This document shows positions 16,601-26,489 of a DNA stretch of 44,506 bases, in pieces. The notes beneath the pieces were generated by a model, which worked only from the letters and a program-made list of their open reading frames with translations, searched no databases and was not told the origin of the DNA. Origin of the DNA: an uncultured Gardnerella sp. (GTDB lineage Bacteria > Actinomycetota > Actinomycetes > Actinomycetales > Bifidobacteriaceae); the NCBI GenBank assembly GCA_947252975.1, contig CAMXWX010000004.1, forward strand, positions 1 to 44,506, read 5' to 3'. The first letter of the stretch is position 1. The number at the start of each line of letters is the position of its first letter. A program made the position numbers and the translations under genes.

Positions 16601-19533
16601 CACTACCTGTTTGCTTATCTCCAGTGTAAATATTCAAGCCGGATGTTCCACTTGCAACAGGAGTTAAGTTATATGTGTTCGCATTGTTGCCAGAAAGAAC
16701 AATAGTCTTATTGTTGTAGGCACCCTCAAGCTTAGACCAGTTTGTATTGTCAGTCGTCGTATAGTTCTTCTTCAAGAACTGTTCTACAACAATCTTCTTG
16801 TAATCATCATCAGTTAAATCACCCTCGTGATCCAACGTCAACTTCTCAAAGTTGTACTTATACTCAACTGGCTTTGGCTTCTGATAATCAGCAATCTTCT
16901 TGATAAGATCACGAAGAGCTTTCTCATCATTCATGCTATTAATTTTATCGTCAGTAGCTCCGAGAGTATTTATAGCATCTTCTGTTAACTCTCCAGCCTT
17001 CTTTCGCTGGTCACGAAGCTGCTTAGCAAGCTCTTTCAATTTTTCAACGGTGTTGTCCGTAGGAGTCTGCTGAGTACCCTTTTTAACATACAAATCTTTG
17101 GCTTGGATGGTAAACAGGCCCCTTTCCAAAGAAGAATTCCAATCGGCACCATTGTCAGCATCAGGATCCCAAGGGTGACCATGAACTGTAATAGCAAAAC
17201 CGTTAGTAGGATCTATACTAAATGAAGTCATCGGGCCATCATTAGGTGCTTTAGCACCATAGGCGCCCATATTCTTAGTACCAGCTTTTGGAACCCACTT
17301 CGTATTAACAGTAACACTGTCAGCGACAGTAGCCAGGTCATCATCAGATACGTTATTGTAATTGTCTTTCACAAACTGCTTTAATGCTTTAATAGCATCT
17401 TGAACAGTTGGCTTATCTCCATCAGTCTCAATTTTTCTAACGTTATATGTGAACGTATTCTTTGCTTGATCTGGGTCAGTATCAGTCTTACTCGTAGGAG
17501 TCTGCTGCGTAGGATTCTGGGTACCAGTTCCATTTACTTTCTTCTTATAGAAGATGCCGATTGGATAAACCTTATCCTCATATCCATCAGCCTTGAAAGT
17601 CACGGTACCATCCGCAATACTAATCGTTGCAGATGTTATAGCCACAGACTTATTAGGATCGCTTGCATCTTTTGCAGTGCGATTCTTTAACTGGCCTTGA
17701 AGTGATGTAATGATGTTTTGGTCCACAGTAGCATGCTTATCAAATGGATCAAATGTTACTTGGGTAGGATCATCAGGCAAATCAACCGTGAACATCTTCT
17801 TTTCTTCAGCAGGCTTTGGAGTTGGCGGCTTTGGAGTTGGATTTTCCTCAGCAGCCTTTTGCTTGAGGAATTGCCAAGAAGGAATCTCTGTTGTTGAACC
17901 GTCTGCCCAGGTAATGATGGCGTTCTTGAAGTCTTTATCAAAGCTTACAGGAGTTTGACCGTTTTTCTTAGCTGCAGTATAAACATCCAAGTCAGCGTTT
18001 GCTTTATCAAAAGCTTCGGTTACTTTCTTTTGTTCATCTGCATCTAATTTTGCAGGATCTGCAACCTCGATTGGAGCAGGTACCGCGTAAGGCGCCCAAT
18101 CGGCGATTTTTGGTCCCTGGAACACCAAATCTTCAGCAGGAATAGTAAGTTTTGAATCATCCTTGTATGTGACTTCTACAGAACCATCTTCTTTAACATT
18201 GAACTCGTACTGATGATTAGTTTGCTTCACATGATTCAAGAACTCGTTTGGATTTTCCTTACCATTGGCATTAATAATCGCTTGACGAATTTTAGTTTTT
18301 TCATCAGAAGTAAGATTCTTCAAATTCACTACAGGCGTGCGCTCAGGCATGACTGGCTTGTACTTATCTTTATCAGTCTCGTCTTTTGTTACAAGCAAGC
18401 TAGCTGGCATAGTGCGCTTAGTGTTGTCTTTAAATGTGATAGTTGCAGAGCCGTCCTGATTTACCACAACACCATTATCCGCAACTAATTCTTTAAAGTA
18501 CTTGGTCTTTTCGTTTGCTTTTTCAATTTTTTCTTTAATCGCCTTTTGCTCGATATCACTTAAATCGTTAGGCTTCTTAACCTTCGTAACCTCTGGATAC
18601 ACAAGCTTCAAATGGTCCGCAATCTTTGGCGTATTGTGCTTTTGGCCAACCGCATAATGCCAATTACCTGCAAAACGATATACGCCAGCAGCAAAACGAA
18701 GTGGATTCACATCACGCTTCTGCCAAGCATCATCCGTCATCTCGCCAACGTAAGTCATATCGTAGAATCGCTGCCCTGCAGACTCCCAGTCTACAAAAAT
18801 GCCTTGCAAGCCAGCGGTTTGATCTTTGTAATCACCCCACTGACCCTCAGTATTTCCAGCGTTATCGTAACTTCCGCCATTAAGACCAAGCAGCTGCTTC
18901 CACCCCTTACTTGCAAGCACATTTTGCTCATCAAAATAGAAGTTGGAGATGCTTTTCCACTGCTTTGGAGTAGGATATGTTTTCTTAGACGCAACGCCGT
19001 AGCCGTTTGTATCTGTAAACGTAAACTGCGATGAACCTGCTGGCACAAACGGCTGATTTCCGCGCATATTAGTCATTTTTTCAACGCGCGTATACGTAAT
19101 ATTTTGCACGTTCTGCAAGCCTTTTGGAACGCCATACCACCACATTGGGCGGAATCGCCAATCGTCGGCTGCGCCGCCTTCTTTATTGCAATTAGAAAGA
19201 TAATGAACGCGAACAAACTTTCCAAGCGGGTCTTTACCATCATCCTTGCCCGCCTGAGCATTCGCAAGAGTATCGTAATAATCCACCTCAATGTGGAAAC
19301 GAGCTTCTGTATAACTCGCGTCTGTTTTATAACCGTAATAAATGTTGTTGCCAGTGCCGTCTACATAACCATCAGCATAGGCAGGTGAGGAAACGAATAC
19401 CCCCCCCCCCAAGCACCATTGCGCCAGCTAGCATTGCAGCGCAAACACTCTTTGAAAGAACTGGCTGAGAATCAGCCCCAACACCAGAATAAACGCCAGA
19501 ATAGTGCTTAACTACACGAATCTTCTTAGACAT
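13635..19533 (-). CDS. Giant cell-surface protein with FIVAR/GA-like modules, phase-variable at a G tract (off frame as read)
   Basis: A likely adhesin. The start ATG 19533 follows GGAG by seven bases and encodes a signal peptide, but the G11 tract at 19400-19410 shifts the frame, and translation stops after 53 codons (TGA at 19374-19372). With ten Gs the signal peptide joins the long frame: 1965 residues with cleavage expected after SPAYA (residue 53). The long frame itself runs from a TTG at 19412. The mature protein has an N-terminal globular domain (to about 300) rich in aromatic residues, repeated modules with strands such as DGSATITFKDNT (300-580), lysine-rich helical GA-like modules (about 1000-1500), two FIVAR-like modules before a Ser/Asp/Gly linker, an Ala-rich helix, and a C-terminal anchor: VATTG (1935-1939), hydrophobic segment, RRMR tail. 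No canonical LPXTG. Family names are from motif recognition only. Confidence 0.85.
19400..19410 (-). repeat. Homopolymeric G11 tract in the signal-peptide coding region
   Basis: Eleven Cs on the plus strand (Gs in the gene). It falls right after codon 41 of the signal peptide. Lengths of 10 or 13 put the signal peptide in frame with the mature protein; 11 does not. Slipped-strand mispairing at such tracts is a known phase-variation mechanism. A sequencing miscount by one base would give the same picture. Confidence 0.9.
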
Positions 19534-19674
19534 ACTCTTACTCCATTATCTTACTCTTTGGATTAATGCGCCAACCCGACCGCAAAATCCACACAATTAT
19601 GCAAGGCATATTTTACTAATTGTTTTATACAATTTAAGATTAATTCGTATGATGAATTTTATGTGATTAACGCA

Positions 19675-19717
19675 CTTTGTACCAAATTCGACCTAAAACA
19701 CGTACAAAAAGCGGAAA
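19675..19717. repeat. GTAC-centred palindromic repeat, copy 2
   Basis: TTTGTAC (19676-19682) and GTACAAA (19702-19708) flank a loop with TTCGACCTAAAA, followed by AAGCGGAAAG. It lies between the FemAB gene's terminator and the promoter region of the surface-protein gene. The rest of the 300-bp gap (19534-19833) is AT-rich with no gene. Confidence 0.75.
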
Positions 19718-19730
19718 GACTCGTGGGAAA

Positions 19731-19770
19731 AACAAAAGCGACTAGCCACACAAAACATGCAACTAGTCGC
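19731..19770 (-). terminator. Terminator of the FemAB-type gene
   Basis: On the minus strand GCGACTAG (19770-19763) pairs with CTAGTCGC (19745-19738) and is followed by TTTTGTTTTT. It lies about 65 bp past the stop codon at 19834. Confidence 0.8.
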
Positions 19771-19833
19771 AAAAGCGCCATTAAAAGCTATTAAATCTAT
19801 TAAAAGCTACTAGAGTTGAGCATTACTAATGCT

Positions 19834-20928
19834 TTATTCCGCCTTAGAATCACCATCAGTCTTAGCAGCCTCACCTGCAGACGCAGCATCTGCCTTATCC
19901 GCATCACTCTTAGTTTCTGGCAAATCATCCCACCTGCCAACAAACTTCTTGTAGGCATCTTGGTCAATAACAACGTCTAACTCGCCAATCCAAGTAAACG
20001 GATCATTCGCTCTGCAAAAACCGTTCTTAAAGAAGTAAAGGCCTTCATCCATGCTAAGCGAATAAGTTCCGCCCATGTTGAACCACTTTAAGCCAAGCTC
20101 CTTAGTGCGCAAAATCAAATTCCAAATACACGTATAGCCTGGAGCAACCTTTCCATGCATGGTCTGCGTTGCGCCGTAAATGTACCACAAAGTGTCTTTG
20201 TACGGGAACGAAAGCATGCTTGCAACTGGCTCGCCCTCGTACTCGCAAGTGCAAATCTCAATCTGCGGGAATGCAGCAAGCAAGCGCTCAAAGTATTCAA
20301 ATGGCCTATATTTAATGCCATGCCTGTTTGCCATAATCTTTGTAAGCTCGTAGAAGGTTTGCAAGTCTTCTTCCGACCTACTCCAGCGAGTTACAACACC
20401 AGCCTTAATGCCAGCACGAATATGCCTTCTTGTAAGCGTGCTAAAACCAGCCATAAGCTCTTCTTCGGTTTTTCCCTCAACCTTAAGCATAATCTCGTGA
20501 AGCGGGTTGGAGTAAGACTTAGGGTGGAATCCCTGGCCTCTAAACGTGTAGCCAGCTGCCCTGTACTTTTCTATAAGATCCTCGTCGGTTTGAACGCAAG
20601 GGTCCATTCTAAGCAAAAATGCATTGTACTTTTCAAAAAGTGGCTTTGCTTCGTTGATTAGCTTTTTAGTGGTTTCAACGTCGTAAAAGTCGCAAACTGG
20701 GCCTCTAGGAGCGTAAAACAGCGTTTTATCGTCTACAGCCTTAATGCCAAGAATAGACACTGCAGCAGTAATCTTGCCGTTTTCTTCCAGATAAACGTAT
20801 TCGCTAGACCAGTTGTTTTTAACCTTTGCCCATGCCATGTCTTGCATTGCATTAGTGTACGGAGAATTTTTTACAAAGTCCTCGTATTCTTTAACTTTAG
20901 CAGAATCATTTTTATCTAGTATTGGCAT
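19834..20928 (-). CDS. FemAB-family peptidoglycan cross-bridge aminoacyltransferase
   Basis: Enzymes of this family add amino acids from aminoacyl-tRNA to the stem-peptide lysine or ornithine of lipid II, building the interpeptide bridge. I start at ATG 20928, five bases after AAAGGAG (364 residues); a GTG at 20934 would sit inside that ribosome site. Two GNAT-like lobes are suggested by FYAPRGPVCDFYD in the first half and YIYGATQTMHGKVAPGYTCIWN and FNMGGTYSL in the second half, all typical of FemX/FemA proteins. No membrane segment. The C-terminal 25 residues are an Asp/Ala/Lys-rich tail. It is upstream of the giant surface protein, whose sortase anchoring would use such a bridge, but a terminator lies between them. 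Confidence 0.9.
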   Translation of the reverse strand: MPILDKNDSAKVKEYEDFVKNSPYTNAMQDMAWAKVKNNWSSEYVYLEENGKITAAVSILGIKAVDDKTLFYAPRGPVCDFYDVETTKKLINEAKPLFEKYNAFLLRMDPCVQTDEDLIEKYRAAGYTFRGQGFHPKSYSNPLHEIMLKVEGKTEEELMAGFSTLTRRHIRAGIKAGVVTRWSRSEEDLQTFYELTKIMANRHGIKYRPFEYFERLLAAFPQIEICTCEYEGEPVASMLSFPYKDTLWYIYGATQTMHGKVAPGYTCIWNLILRTKELGLKWFNMGGTYSLSMDEGLYFFKNGFCRANDPFTWIGELDVVIDQDAYKKFVGRWDDLPETKSDADKADAASAGEAAKTDGDSKAE

Positions 20929-21061
20929 TTGCACTCCTTTTTTAGCTCAATACACGATTTTAGCGCGACTACCGTTTAAGATATTTGCTTTAGCGTTTTA
21001 CAAGGCGATTTAGGCGTTTTACACGATTTATACGACTTGCGAGTAGAAGCTTTGCGACTAG

Positions 21062-21163
21062 CAACTTACGATTTGCCACCAACAGCTTGCGACTAACGAC
21101 TAACAACTTACGATTAGCCGCCAGCTGCCAGCCGCCAGTCGCAGCAACACACAACTTGCGATT
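21062..21163. repeat. Degenerate repeats after ettA
   Basis: CAACTT(A/G)CGATT occurs at 21062-21073, 21104-21115 and 21152-21163, separated by related GCGACTA-type sequence. The last copy overlaps the ettA stop codon. The 233-bp gap holds no gene or clear terminator. Confidence 0.55.
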
Positions 21164-22838
21164 AGCGCGTAAGCTTTCTGTGCAAGCGATGCGGGCGAGC
21201 AGCTTCCTCACCAAGGCGCGCAATCTTGTTTTCCTCGTACGCTTGGAAGTTGCCTTCAAACCAGTACCAATTTGCAGGATTCTCGTCTGTGCCCTCCCAA
21301 GCAAGAATATGCGTTGCAACGCGGTCAAGGAACCAGCGATCGTGCGAAACAACCACAGCGCATCCTGGGAAGTCAAGCAAAGCGTTCTCTAAGCTTTCCA
21401 AGGTCTCAACATCTAAATCGTTAGTAGGCTCATCAAGCAGAAGCAAATTGCCGCCCTGCTTAAGAGTCAAAGCCAAATTCAAGCGGTTACGCTCACCGCC
21501 AGAAAGCACGCCCGTAAGCTTTTGCTGATCCGACCCCTTAAAACCAAAGCTTGCAACGTATGCACGAGTAGGAATCTCAACGCCTGCAACCTCAATAAAA
21601 TCAAGGCCTCCCGAAACAGCTTCCCACAAGTTCTTATTTGGGTCCAAGCCTGCGCGATTCTGATCTACGTACGAAATCTTTACAGTGTCTCCAACAGTAA
21701 GCTCGCCGCCAGAAAGTGGCTCCAAGCCCACAATCGTCTTGAAAAGCGTAGACTTACCAACGCCATTCGGACCAATCACGCCAACAATGCCGTTACGAGG
21801 CAACGTAAACGACAAATCGTCGATTAGCACGCGATCGCCAAAAGCCTTGTGAATATGCTTCGCTTCCAAAACTTGCGATCCCAAGCGCGGACCTGCTGGA
21901 ATTTGAATCTCCGAAAAATCAAGCTTCTTGGAATTGCGTGCCTCTTGCTCCATTTGGTCGTAACGCTCCAAACGAGCCTTATTCTTGGCCTGGCGAGCCT
22001 TTGGCGAGCTGCGCACCCAGTCAAGCTCATTCTTCAAGCGCTTAGCAAGCTTTGCATCTTTAGCGCCCTGAATCTCCATACGCTTGGCCTTGGTCTCCAA
22101 GTAAGTAGTGTAATTGCCCTTGTATGGGTAAAGCTGACCGCGATCCACCTCGCAAATCCACTCTGCAACATTATCCATAAAGTAGCGATCGTGAGTTACA
22201 GCAATAACAGCGCCTTCGTACTTGTGCAAGAACTGTTCCAGCCAAAGAATTGACTCCGCATCCAAGTGGTTTGTAGGCTCATCAAGCAACAGCAAATCTG
22301 GTGCTTCAAGCAAAAGCTTGCACAATGCAACTCGGCGTCTTTCTCCACCCGAGCACACAGAAACAGGCGAATCTGGGTCTGGGCATTGCAAAGCGTCCAT
22401 TGCCTGCTCAAGCTGAGAATCCAAATCCCAACCGTTAGCCGCATCAATCTCCGTTTGCAGCTTGCCCATTTCTTCCATCAATGCATCAAAGTCGGCATCT
22501 GGATTTGCCATCTCTTCGCCGATTTTGTTGAATCGATCAACCTTTTGAGCAATCTCACCAAAAGCCATCTTAATGTTTTCGCCAACGGTTTTAGTCTCAT
22601 CCAGCGGCGGCTCCTGTTGCAAAATGCCAACGGTGTAGCCTGGAGTAATCGAAGCTTCGCCGTTAGAAACATTCTCCAAACCAGCCATAATCTTTAGCAA
22701 CGTTGATTTACCCATGCCATTAGGGCCAACAACGCCAATTTTTGCGCCCGGCAAGAAGCTTAAGGTAACGTCGTCTAGAATTACGCGATCTCCGTAAGAC
22801 TTGCGTGCCTTAATCATTTGGTAAATAAATTCAGCCAA
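21162..22838 (-). CDS. ettA: ABC-F protein EttA, energy-dependent translational throttle
   Basis: A soluble protein with two ATPase domains and no membrane part. EttA binds the ribosomal E site and gates entry into elongation according to ATP/ADP. The 558-residue length matches the family (about 555 in E. coli). Domain 1 has Walker A GPNGMGKST (38-46), signature CSGGERRRV and LLLDEPTNHLD. The linker region carries the charged, Arg/Lys-rich segment ELDWVRSSPKARQAKNKARL. Domain 2 has GPNGVGKST, SGGERNRLN and LLLDEPTNDLD. The C-terminus, EEAARPHRLHRKLTR, is EttA-like. The start is TTG 22838, seven bases after AAGAAAGG; no in-frame ATG fits as well. Confidence 0.94.
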   Translation of the reverse strand: MAEFIYQMIKARKSYGDRVILDDVTLSFLPGAKIGVVGPNGMGKSTLLKIMAGLENVSNGEASITPGYTVGILQQEPPLDETKTVGENIKMAFGEIAQKVDRFNKIGEEMANPDADFDALMEEMGKLQTEIDAANGWDLDSQLEQAMDALQCPDPDSPVSVCSGGERRRVALCKLLLEAPDLLLLDEPTNHLDAESILWLEQFLHKYEGAVIAVTHDRYFMDNVAEWICEVDRGQLYPYKGNYTTYLETKAKRMEIQGAKDAKLAKRLKNELDWVRSSPKARQAKNKARLERYDQMEQEARNSKKLDFSEIQIPAGPRLGSQVLEAKHIHKAFGDRVLIDDLSFTLPRNGIVGVIGPNGVGKSTLFKTIVGLEPLSGGELTVGDTVKISYVDQNRAGLDPNKNLWEAVSGGLDFIEVAGVEIPTRAYVASFGFKGSDQQKLTGVLSGGERNRLNLALTLKQGGNLLLLDEPTNDLDVETLESLENALLDFPGCAVVVSHDRWFLDRVATHILAWEGTDENPANWYWFEGNFQAYEENKIARLGEEAARPHRLHRKLTR

Positions 22839-22891
22839 AGTAATACCTTTCTTAAAATTGTTAAACCGCTATTTTAGTTGCAATTTTGATT

Positions 22892-22945
22892 GCCATTAAG
22901 CGCCGTTAGTTGCCATTAATCGCAGCTAACCGCCATTAAACCGCC
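22892..22945. repeat. 20-bp tandem repeat overlapping the end of the DUF3180 gene
   Basis: GCCATTAAGCGCCGTTAGTT (22892-22911) and GCCATTAATCGCAGCTAACC (22912-22931) are followed by a partial third unit starting GCCATTAAACCGCC at 22932, which runs over the DUF3180 stop codon at 22936. Confidence 0.65.
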
Positions 22946-23445
22946 GCCGCTTGCTGCGCTCGATCCGAAGAATCGCCAGCAGCATCCGCTCCATCTTCTG
23001 GAGGAATCTGACACATCCATTCGCCAACAATGCCAATAATCATGTCTATAATGCACACGATTCCCGCAATAACACATTCGCGAATAACGTTGGAATAAAG
23101 CGGAATATCCGCGTGCGGCCAGCAAACAAAAATCTGACCTGCATACCAGCCCGTTAAAATAGCACCAGCCATTCCAAGCGATTTTGCAAGCATTAACGCC
23201 GAAACAGCCATTTGCATGTTAAAAGGCTTGCGCTCTTTTGGCTTAGAAGTAGCGTATTGATGCGTCTGCCAAGCAAGAACAAACGTGACTATTCCGCCGA
23301 TTATCATAACAGCCAAAACAATCCACGGAGCTCCCGAAAGCGATATTGCGCTAGATTCTGTAATCGAGACCAAAAACGCGCCGAATACGAATCCAAACAA
23401 TAGTCCAAGCGCAAAATACCACCAAGGCGTACGGTAAGCTTTCAT
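22936..23445 (-). CDS. DUF3180 membrane protein
   Basis: A 169-residue integral membrane protein of the actinobacterial DUF3180 family; function unknown. Four hydrophobic segments are visible: WWYFALGLLFGFVFGAFLV, APWIVLAVMIIGGIVTFVLAW, SALMLAKSLGMAGAILTGWY and ECVIAGIVCIIDMIIGIVG. The tail is acidic and alanine-rich. The ATG at 23445 overlaps the ftsH stop codon (TGATG) and has GGGGAG upstream, so translation is probably coupled; a GTG at 23451 is a weaker option. In many actinobacteria, folE, folP, folB and folK lie between ftsH and this gene; here nothing does. Confidence 0.85.
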   Translation of the reverse strand: MKAYRTPWWYFALGLLFGFVFGAFLVSITESSAISLSGAPWIVLAVMIIGGIVTFVLAWQTHQYATSKPKERKPFNMQMAVSALMLAKSLGMAGAILTGWYAGQIFVCWPHADIPLYSNVIRECVIAGIVCIIDMIIGIVGEWMCQIPPEDGADAAGDSSDRAQQAAAV

Positions 23446-26282
23446 CAGCACTCCCCAATAATCCAGCGCTCAGAATAAACGCCAACTTGCGAAGCATCTT
23501 GCAAAAGCGCAAGTTTGTAAGAGACTGGCTCGCCATCAATTGCAGCATCTGGCTCAACTTGCATCCACGGCTCCAATTGCGCAGCACTTAAGTGCAAAGG
23601 ATTGCTTGAATCCATTGACTTTGTAGACGCGCTATCTAAGCCGTATTCTCTTGTTCCAACAATATTTAAGCGCAAATCTAAAGAGCTGGCAGAATCGGCA
23701 GAATCGCCATCAATTTGATCGCGTTGCATTTGCTCGATTCTTTGCGCAAATTCCTGATTGCTCATTGTTGTAGACGCCACTACAACCGCGCAAAAATCTT
23801 CACCGTTTGCATTGCTTGCCTGGTAAAGCGCCGAAACACCTTCGACTTGAGTTACGCTATGCGAATCTTTATACTCAAGTCCGCTTAACACGTTTAGCAT
23901 TGCGCGCATTGTTGAATCGCTCTTTTTGCCTTGCATAGAAACCACTGCGGTTGTTTGCATTGGGCTATTTAGGGCATTTGTAGTATTTGCAATATTTGAG
24001 ACATAGGAAGACTCGTGCGATTCTTGCGACTCGCCAGTTGCTTGCGACTTTTGCGCTGCAGAATCCGCTGCAGCATCCGCCTTAGAAGCATTAGAATCCG
24101 AATCCTTATCGCCCTTCTCTAAACTCGCACCTGCAACATTCCTCTTTAAGCTTTCTGGAATCTCTACAGGAGGGATTGGCGAATCTGGGCGATCCGCATT
24201 AGAAAGCCACAAATCGCGCTCTGGCGCCTTACGAATCTTAGAGAAGATTTGCTCAAGTTCCTTCTCGTTAAGAGTCTCCTTAACAAGAAGCTTGCTAACA
24301 AGCTCATCCAAAATATCGCGATTATTGTTAATAATCTGCCAAGCCTCGGTATGAGCCGTTTCAATAAGCTTATGAACTTCTTCGTCAATCACTTCCGCAG
24401 TCTTATTAGAGAACTTACGCGATTGCAAAGAATCCAAAGAACCAGAAGAATCTTGATCTGCATCCATCCACTTTACAGCGCCAAGCTTAGATGAGAAGCC
24501 ATATTCAACAACCATCTTGCGAGCGATTGCTGTGGCCTTTTCAATGTCGTTAGAAGCACCAGTAGTTGGATCGTGGAACACAACCTCTTCCGCAGTGCGG
24601 CCGCCCATAGCATACGCCATTTGATCAAGCAGCTGGTTTCGAGACTGAGAATAGCGGTCGCTAGTTGGCATAACAGCCGTGTATCCAAGAGCGCGGCCGC
24701 GAGGCAAAATCGTAACCTTAGTAACAGGATCCGTGTGATGCAAGGCAGCAGCAACGAGCGCGTGACCACCTTCGTGATAAGCCGTGTTACGCAACTCATC
24801 CAAAGCCATGCCCTTAGACTTCTTTCTAGGACCAGCCTGAACGCGGTCAATTGCCTCGTCAATAGCGCGATTGTCGATAAGCTGAGCACCAGAGCGAGCG
24901 CAAAGCAAAGCCGCCTCGTTAAGCACATTAGCCAAATCCGCGCCCGTAAATCCAGGAGTTCTAACAGCAACCATGTGAAGATCCACGTCTGGAACAAAAG
25001 GCTTGCCTTTAGCGTGAACCTTAAGAATCGCCTCTCGGCCTTCCAAATCTGGAGCTTCCACAGCCACTTGGCGATCAAATCGGCCTGGTCGCAAAAGCGC
25101 AGAATCAAGCACATCTGGTCGGTTTGTAGCAGCAATAATAATCAAATTAGTGTCGTTATCGAAGCCGTCCATCTCTACAAGCAGCTGATTAAGAGTTTGC
25201 TCGCGCTCATCGTGGCCGCCAGTCATGCCACTTCCGCGGCGGCGTCCAACAGCGTCAATCTCGTCAATAAAGATGATTGCTGGAGCGTTCTTCTTAGCTT
25301 CATCAAACAGCTCGCGCACGCGAGACGCGCCAAGACCAACGAACATCTCAACAAAGTCCGAACCAGCCATGGCGTAGAACGGCACGCCAGCTTCGCCTGC
25401 AATTGCACGCGCAAGAAGAGTTTTACCAGTTCCTGGAGGGCCATAAAGCAGCACGCCACGCGGAATGCGCGCGCCCAAAGCCTTGTAGCGAGAAGGATCT
25501 TTAAGGAATTCCTTAATCTCCTCAACTTCTTCTACTGCAGACTGCTCGCCTGCAACATCCGCAAACTTAGTTTTAGGAGTCTGACCTTCCAAAAGCTTTC
25601 CACGGCCGCGGCCGCCACCCATGCCAAGCATTCCGCCGCCTGCGCTTGCCATTCTGCCAAACATAAACCAAACAAGTCCAAGCAGAATCAAAATCGGCAG
25701 CATAGACGTAATCAAGTACGAGAAAAAGCTAGAAGTTTGTATGCTAACAGTCCAACCGTTTGCTGGCTTAGCCTTTTGAATCTTTTGCACAACTGTCTTG
25801 CTTTGAGCAATCGTGTAGTAGAACTGAACGTCTTTTCCGTAATCGTGCTTTTGCTTATCGCGCTTATCTAACTTAACGTACTTATTGTTTAGAGTAAGCT
25901 TAACAAGCTGCTTATTGTCTATAACCTCAACGTAATTTGCACTACGATTATCGAGCAACTCTAATCCGTCTTGAGTGTCGATTATTTGCGAACCATTATG
26001 CACAAACAATTGGAATGCAGCTACAGAAAGCAAAACTAAAATAACAATCCAAGTCCAAGGCGACTTAAAGAATTTACGATTGGAATCGGAATTATTGCCA
26101 TCCTTTGGATTGGCGTTATTCTTATTGCCATTATTCTTATTGCCGTTATTGTTCTTATTCTTATTCTTATTTGAATTGTTTCCAAAATTAGGAGGCAAGA
26201 ACGGATTGTTGCCGTTTCCTCCCATAGGACTTTTCATAGGTCCACCCATAGGTCCGCGAGGCGACATTGGAGAAGCGCCCAT
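23445..26282 (-). CDS. ftsH: ATP-dependent zinc metalloprotease FtsH, long form
   Basis: Membrane-anchored AAA+ protease that degrades damaged membrane proteins and regulators. The start ATG 26282 follows GAAAGGAG. The 945 residues exceed the usual 600-750. Order: Pro/Gly/Met start, Asn/Lys-rich segment (about 35-68), TM1 (77-94), extracytoplasmic domain, TM2 (187-208), Walker A GPPGTGKT (281-288), Walker B IIFIDEID (336-343), zinc motif HEGGH (503-507), protease domain to about 690, then an extra C-terminal region of about 250 residues. That region begins with a Ser/Ala/Asp/Lys linker and ends in what looks like a folded domain. It is transcribed with DUF3180. Confidence 0.95.
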   Translation of the reverse strand: MGASPMSPRGPMGGPMKSPMGGNGNNPFLPPNFGNNSNKNKNKNNNGNKNNGNKNNANPKDGNNSDSNRKFFKSPWTWIVILVLLSVAAFQLFVHNGSQIIDTQDGLELLDNRSANYVEVIDNKQLVKLTLNNKYVKLDKRDKQKHDYGKDVQFYYTIAQSKTVVQKIQKAKPANGWTVSIQTSSFFSYLITSMLPILILLGLVWFMFGRMASAGGGMLGMGGGRGRGKLLEGQTPKTKFADVAGEQSAVEEVEEIKEFLKDPSRYKALGARIPRGVLLYGPPGTGKTLLARAIAGEAGVPFYAMAGSDFVEMFVGLGASRVRELFDEAKKNAPAIIFIDEIDAVGRRRGSGMTGGHDEREQTLNQLLVEMDGFDNDTNLIIIAATNRPDVLDSALLRPGRFDRQVAVEAPDLEGREAILKVHAKGKPFVPDVDLHMVAVRTPGFTGADLANVLNEAALLCARSGAQLIDNRAIDEAIDRVQAGPRKKSKGMALDELRNTAYHEGGHALVAAALHHTDPVTKVTILPRGRALGYTAVMPTSDRYSQSRNQLLDQMAYAMGGRTAEEVVFHDPTTGASNDIEKATAIARKMVVEYGFSSKLGAVKWMDADQDSSGSLDSLQSRKFSNKTAEVIDEEVHKLIETAHTEAWQIINNNRDILDELVSKLLVKETLNEKELEQIFSKIRKAPERDLWLSNADRPDSPIPPVEIPESLKRNVAGASLEKGDKDSDSNASKADAAADSAAQKSQATGESQESHESSYVSNIANTTNALNSPMQTTAVVSMQGKKSDSTMRAMLNVLSGLEYKDSHSVTQVEGVSALYQASNANGEDFCAVVVASTTMSNQEFAQRIEQMQRDQIDGDSADSASSLDLRLNIVGTREYGLDSASTKSMDSSNPLHLSAAQLEPWMQVEPDAAIDGEPVSYKLALLQDASQVGVYSERWIIGEC

Positions 26283-26489
26283 ACAATCAGACTCCTTTCA
26301 GGATTCTAACTAACAACACTCGTCTAAACACGTAATCACTAATCGCAAGCAACCAAAGCGCAATCGCTGTAATCGCTGTAATTAATCGCTTGAATTAATC
26401 CCTTTAATTAATCCCTAAATAAATAGCATGTAATCAATCAAGATTACTCAATTACAAACATCTAATCAAGACCGCTAATAAAGAACCAA

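Noticed and set aside
15688..16629. A 313-codon hydrophobic plus-strand open frame opposite the surface protein
   Set aside because: Complement of Lys/Asp/Ala-rich coding sequence gives Leu/Phe/Ser-rich text that mimics membrane helices; there is no start signal.
24573..25871. A 432-codon plus-strand open frame opposite ftsH
   Set aside because: Shadow of ftsH; composition (Arg/Ser/His/Asn-rich) is what reverse-complement reading of this codon use gives.
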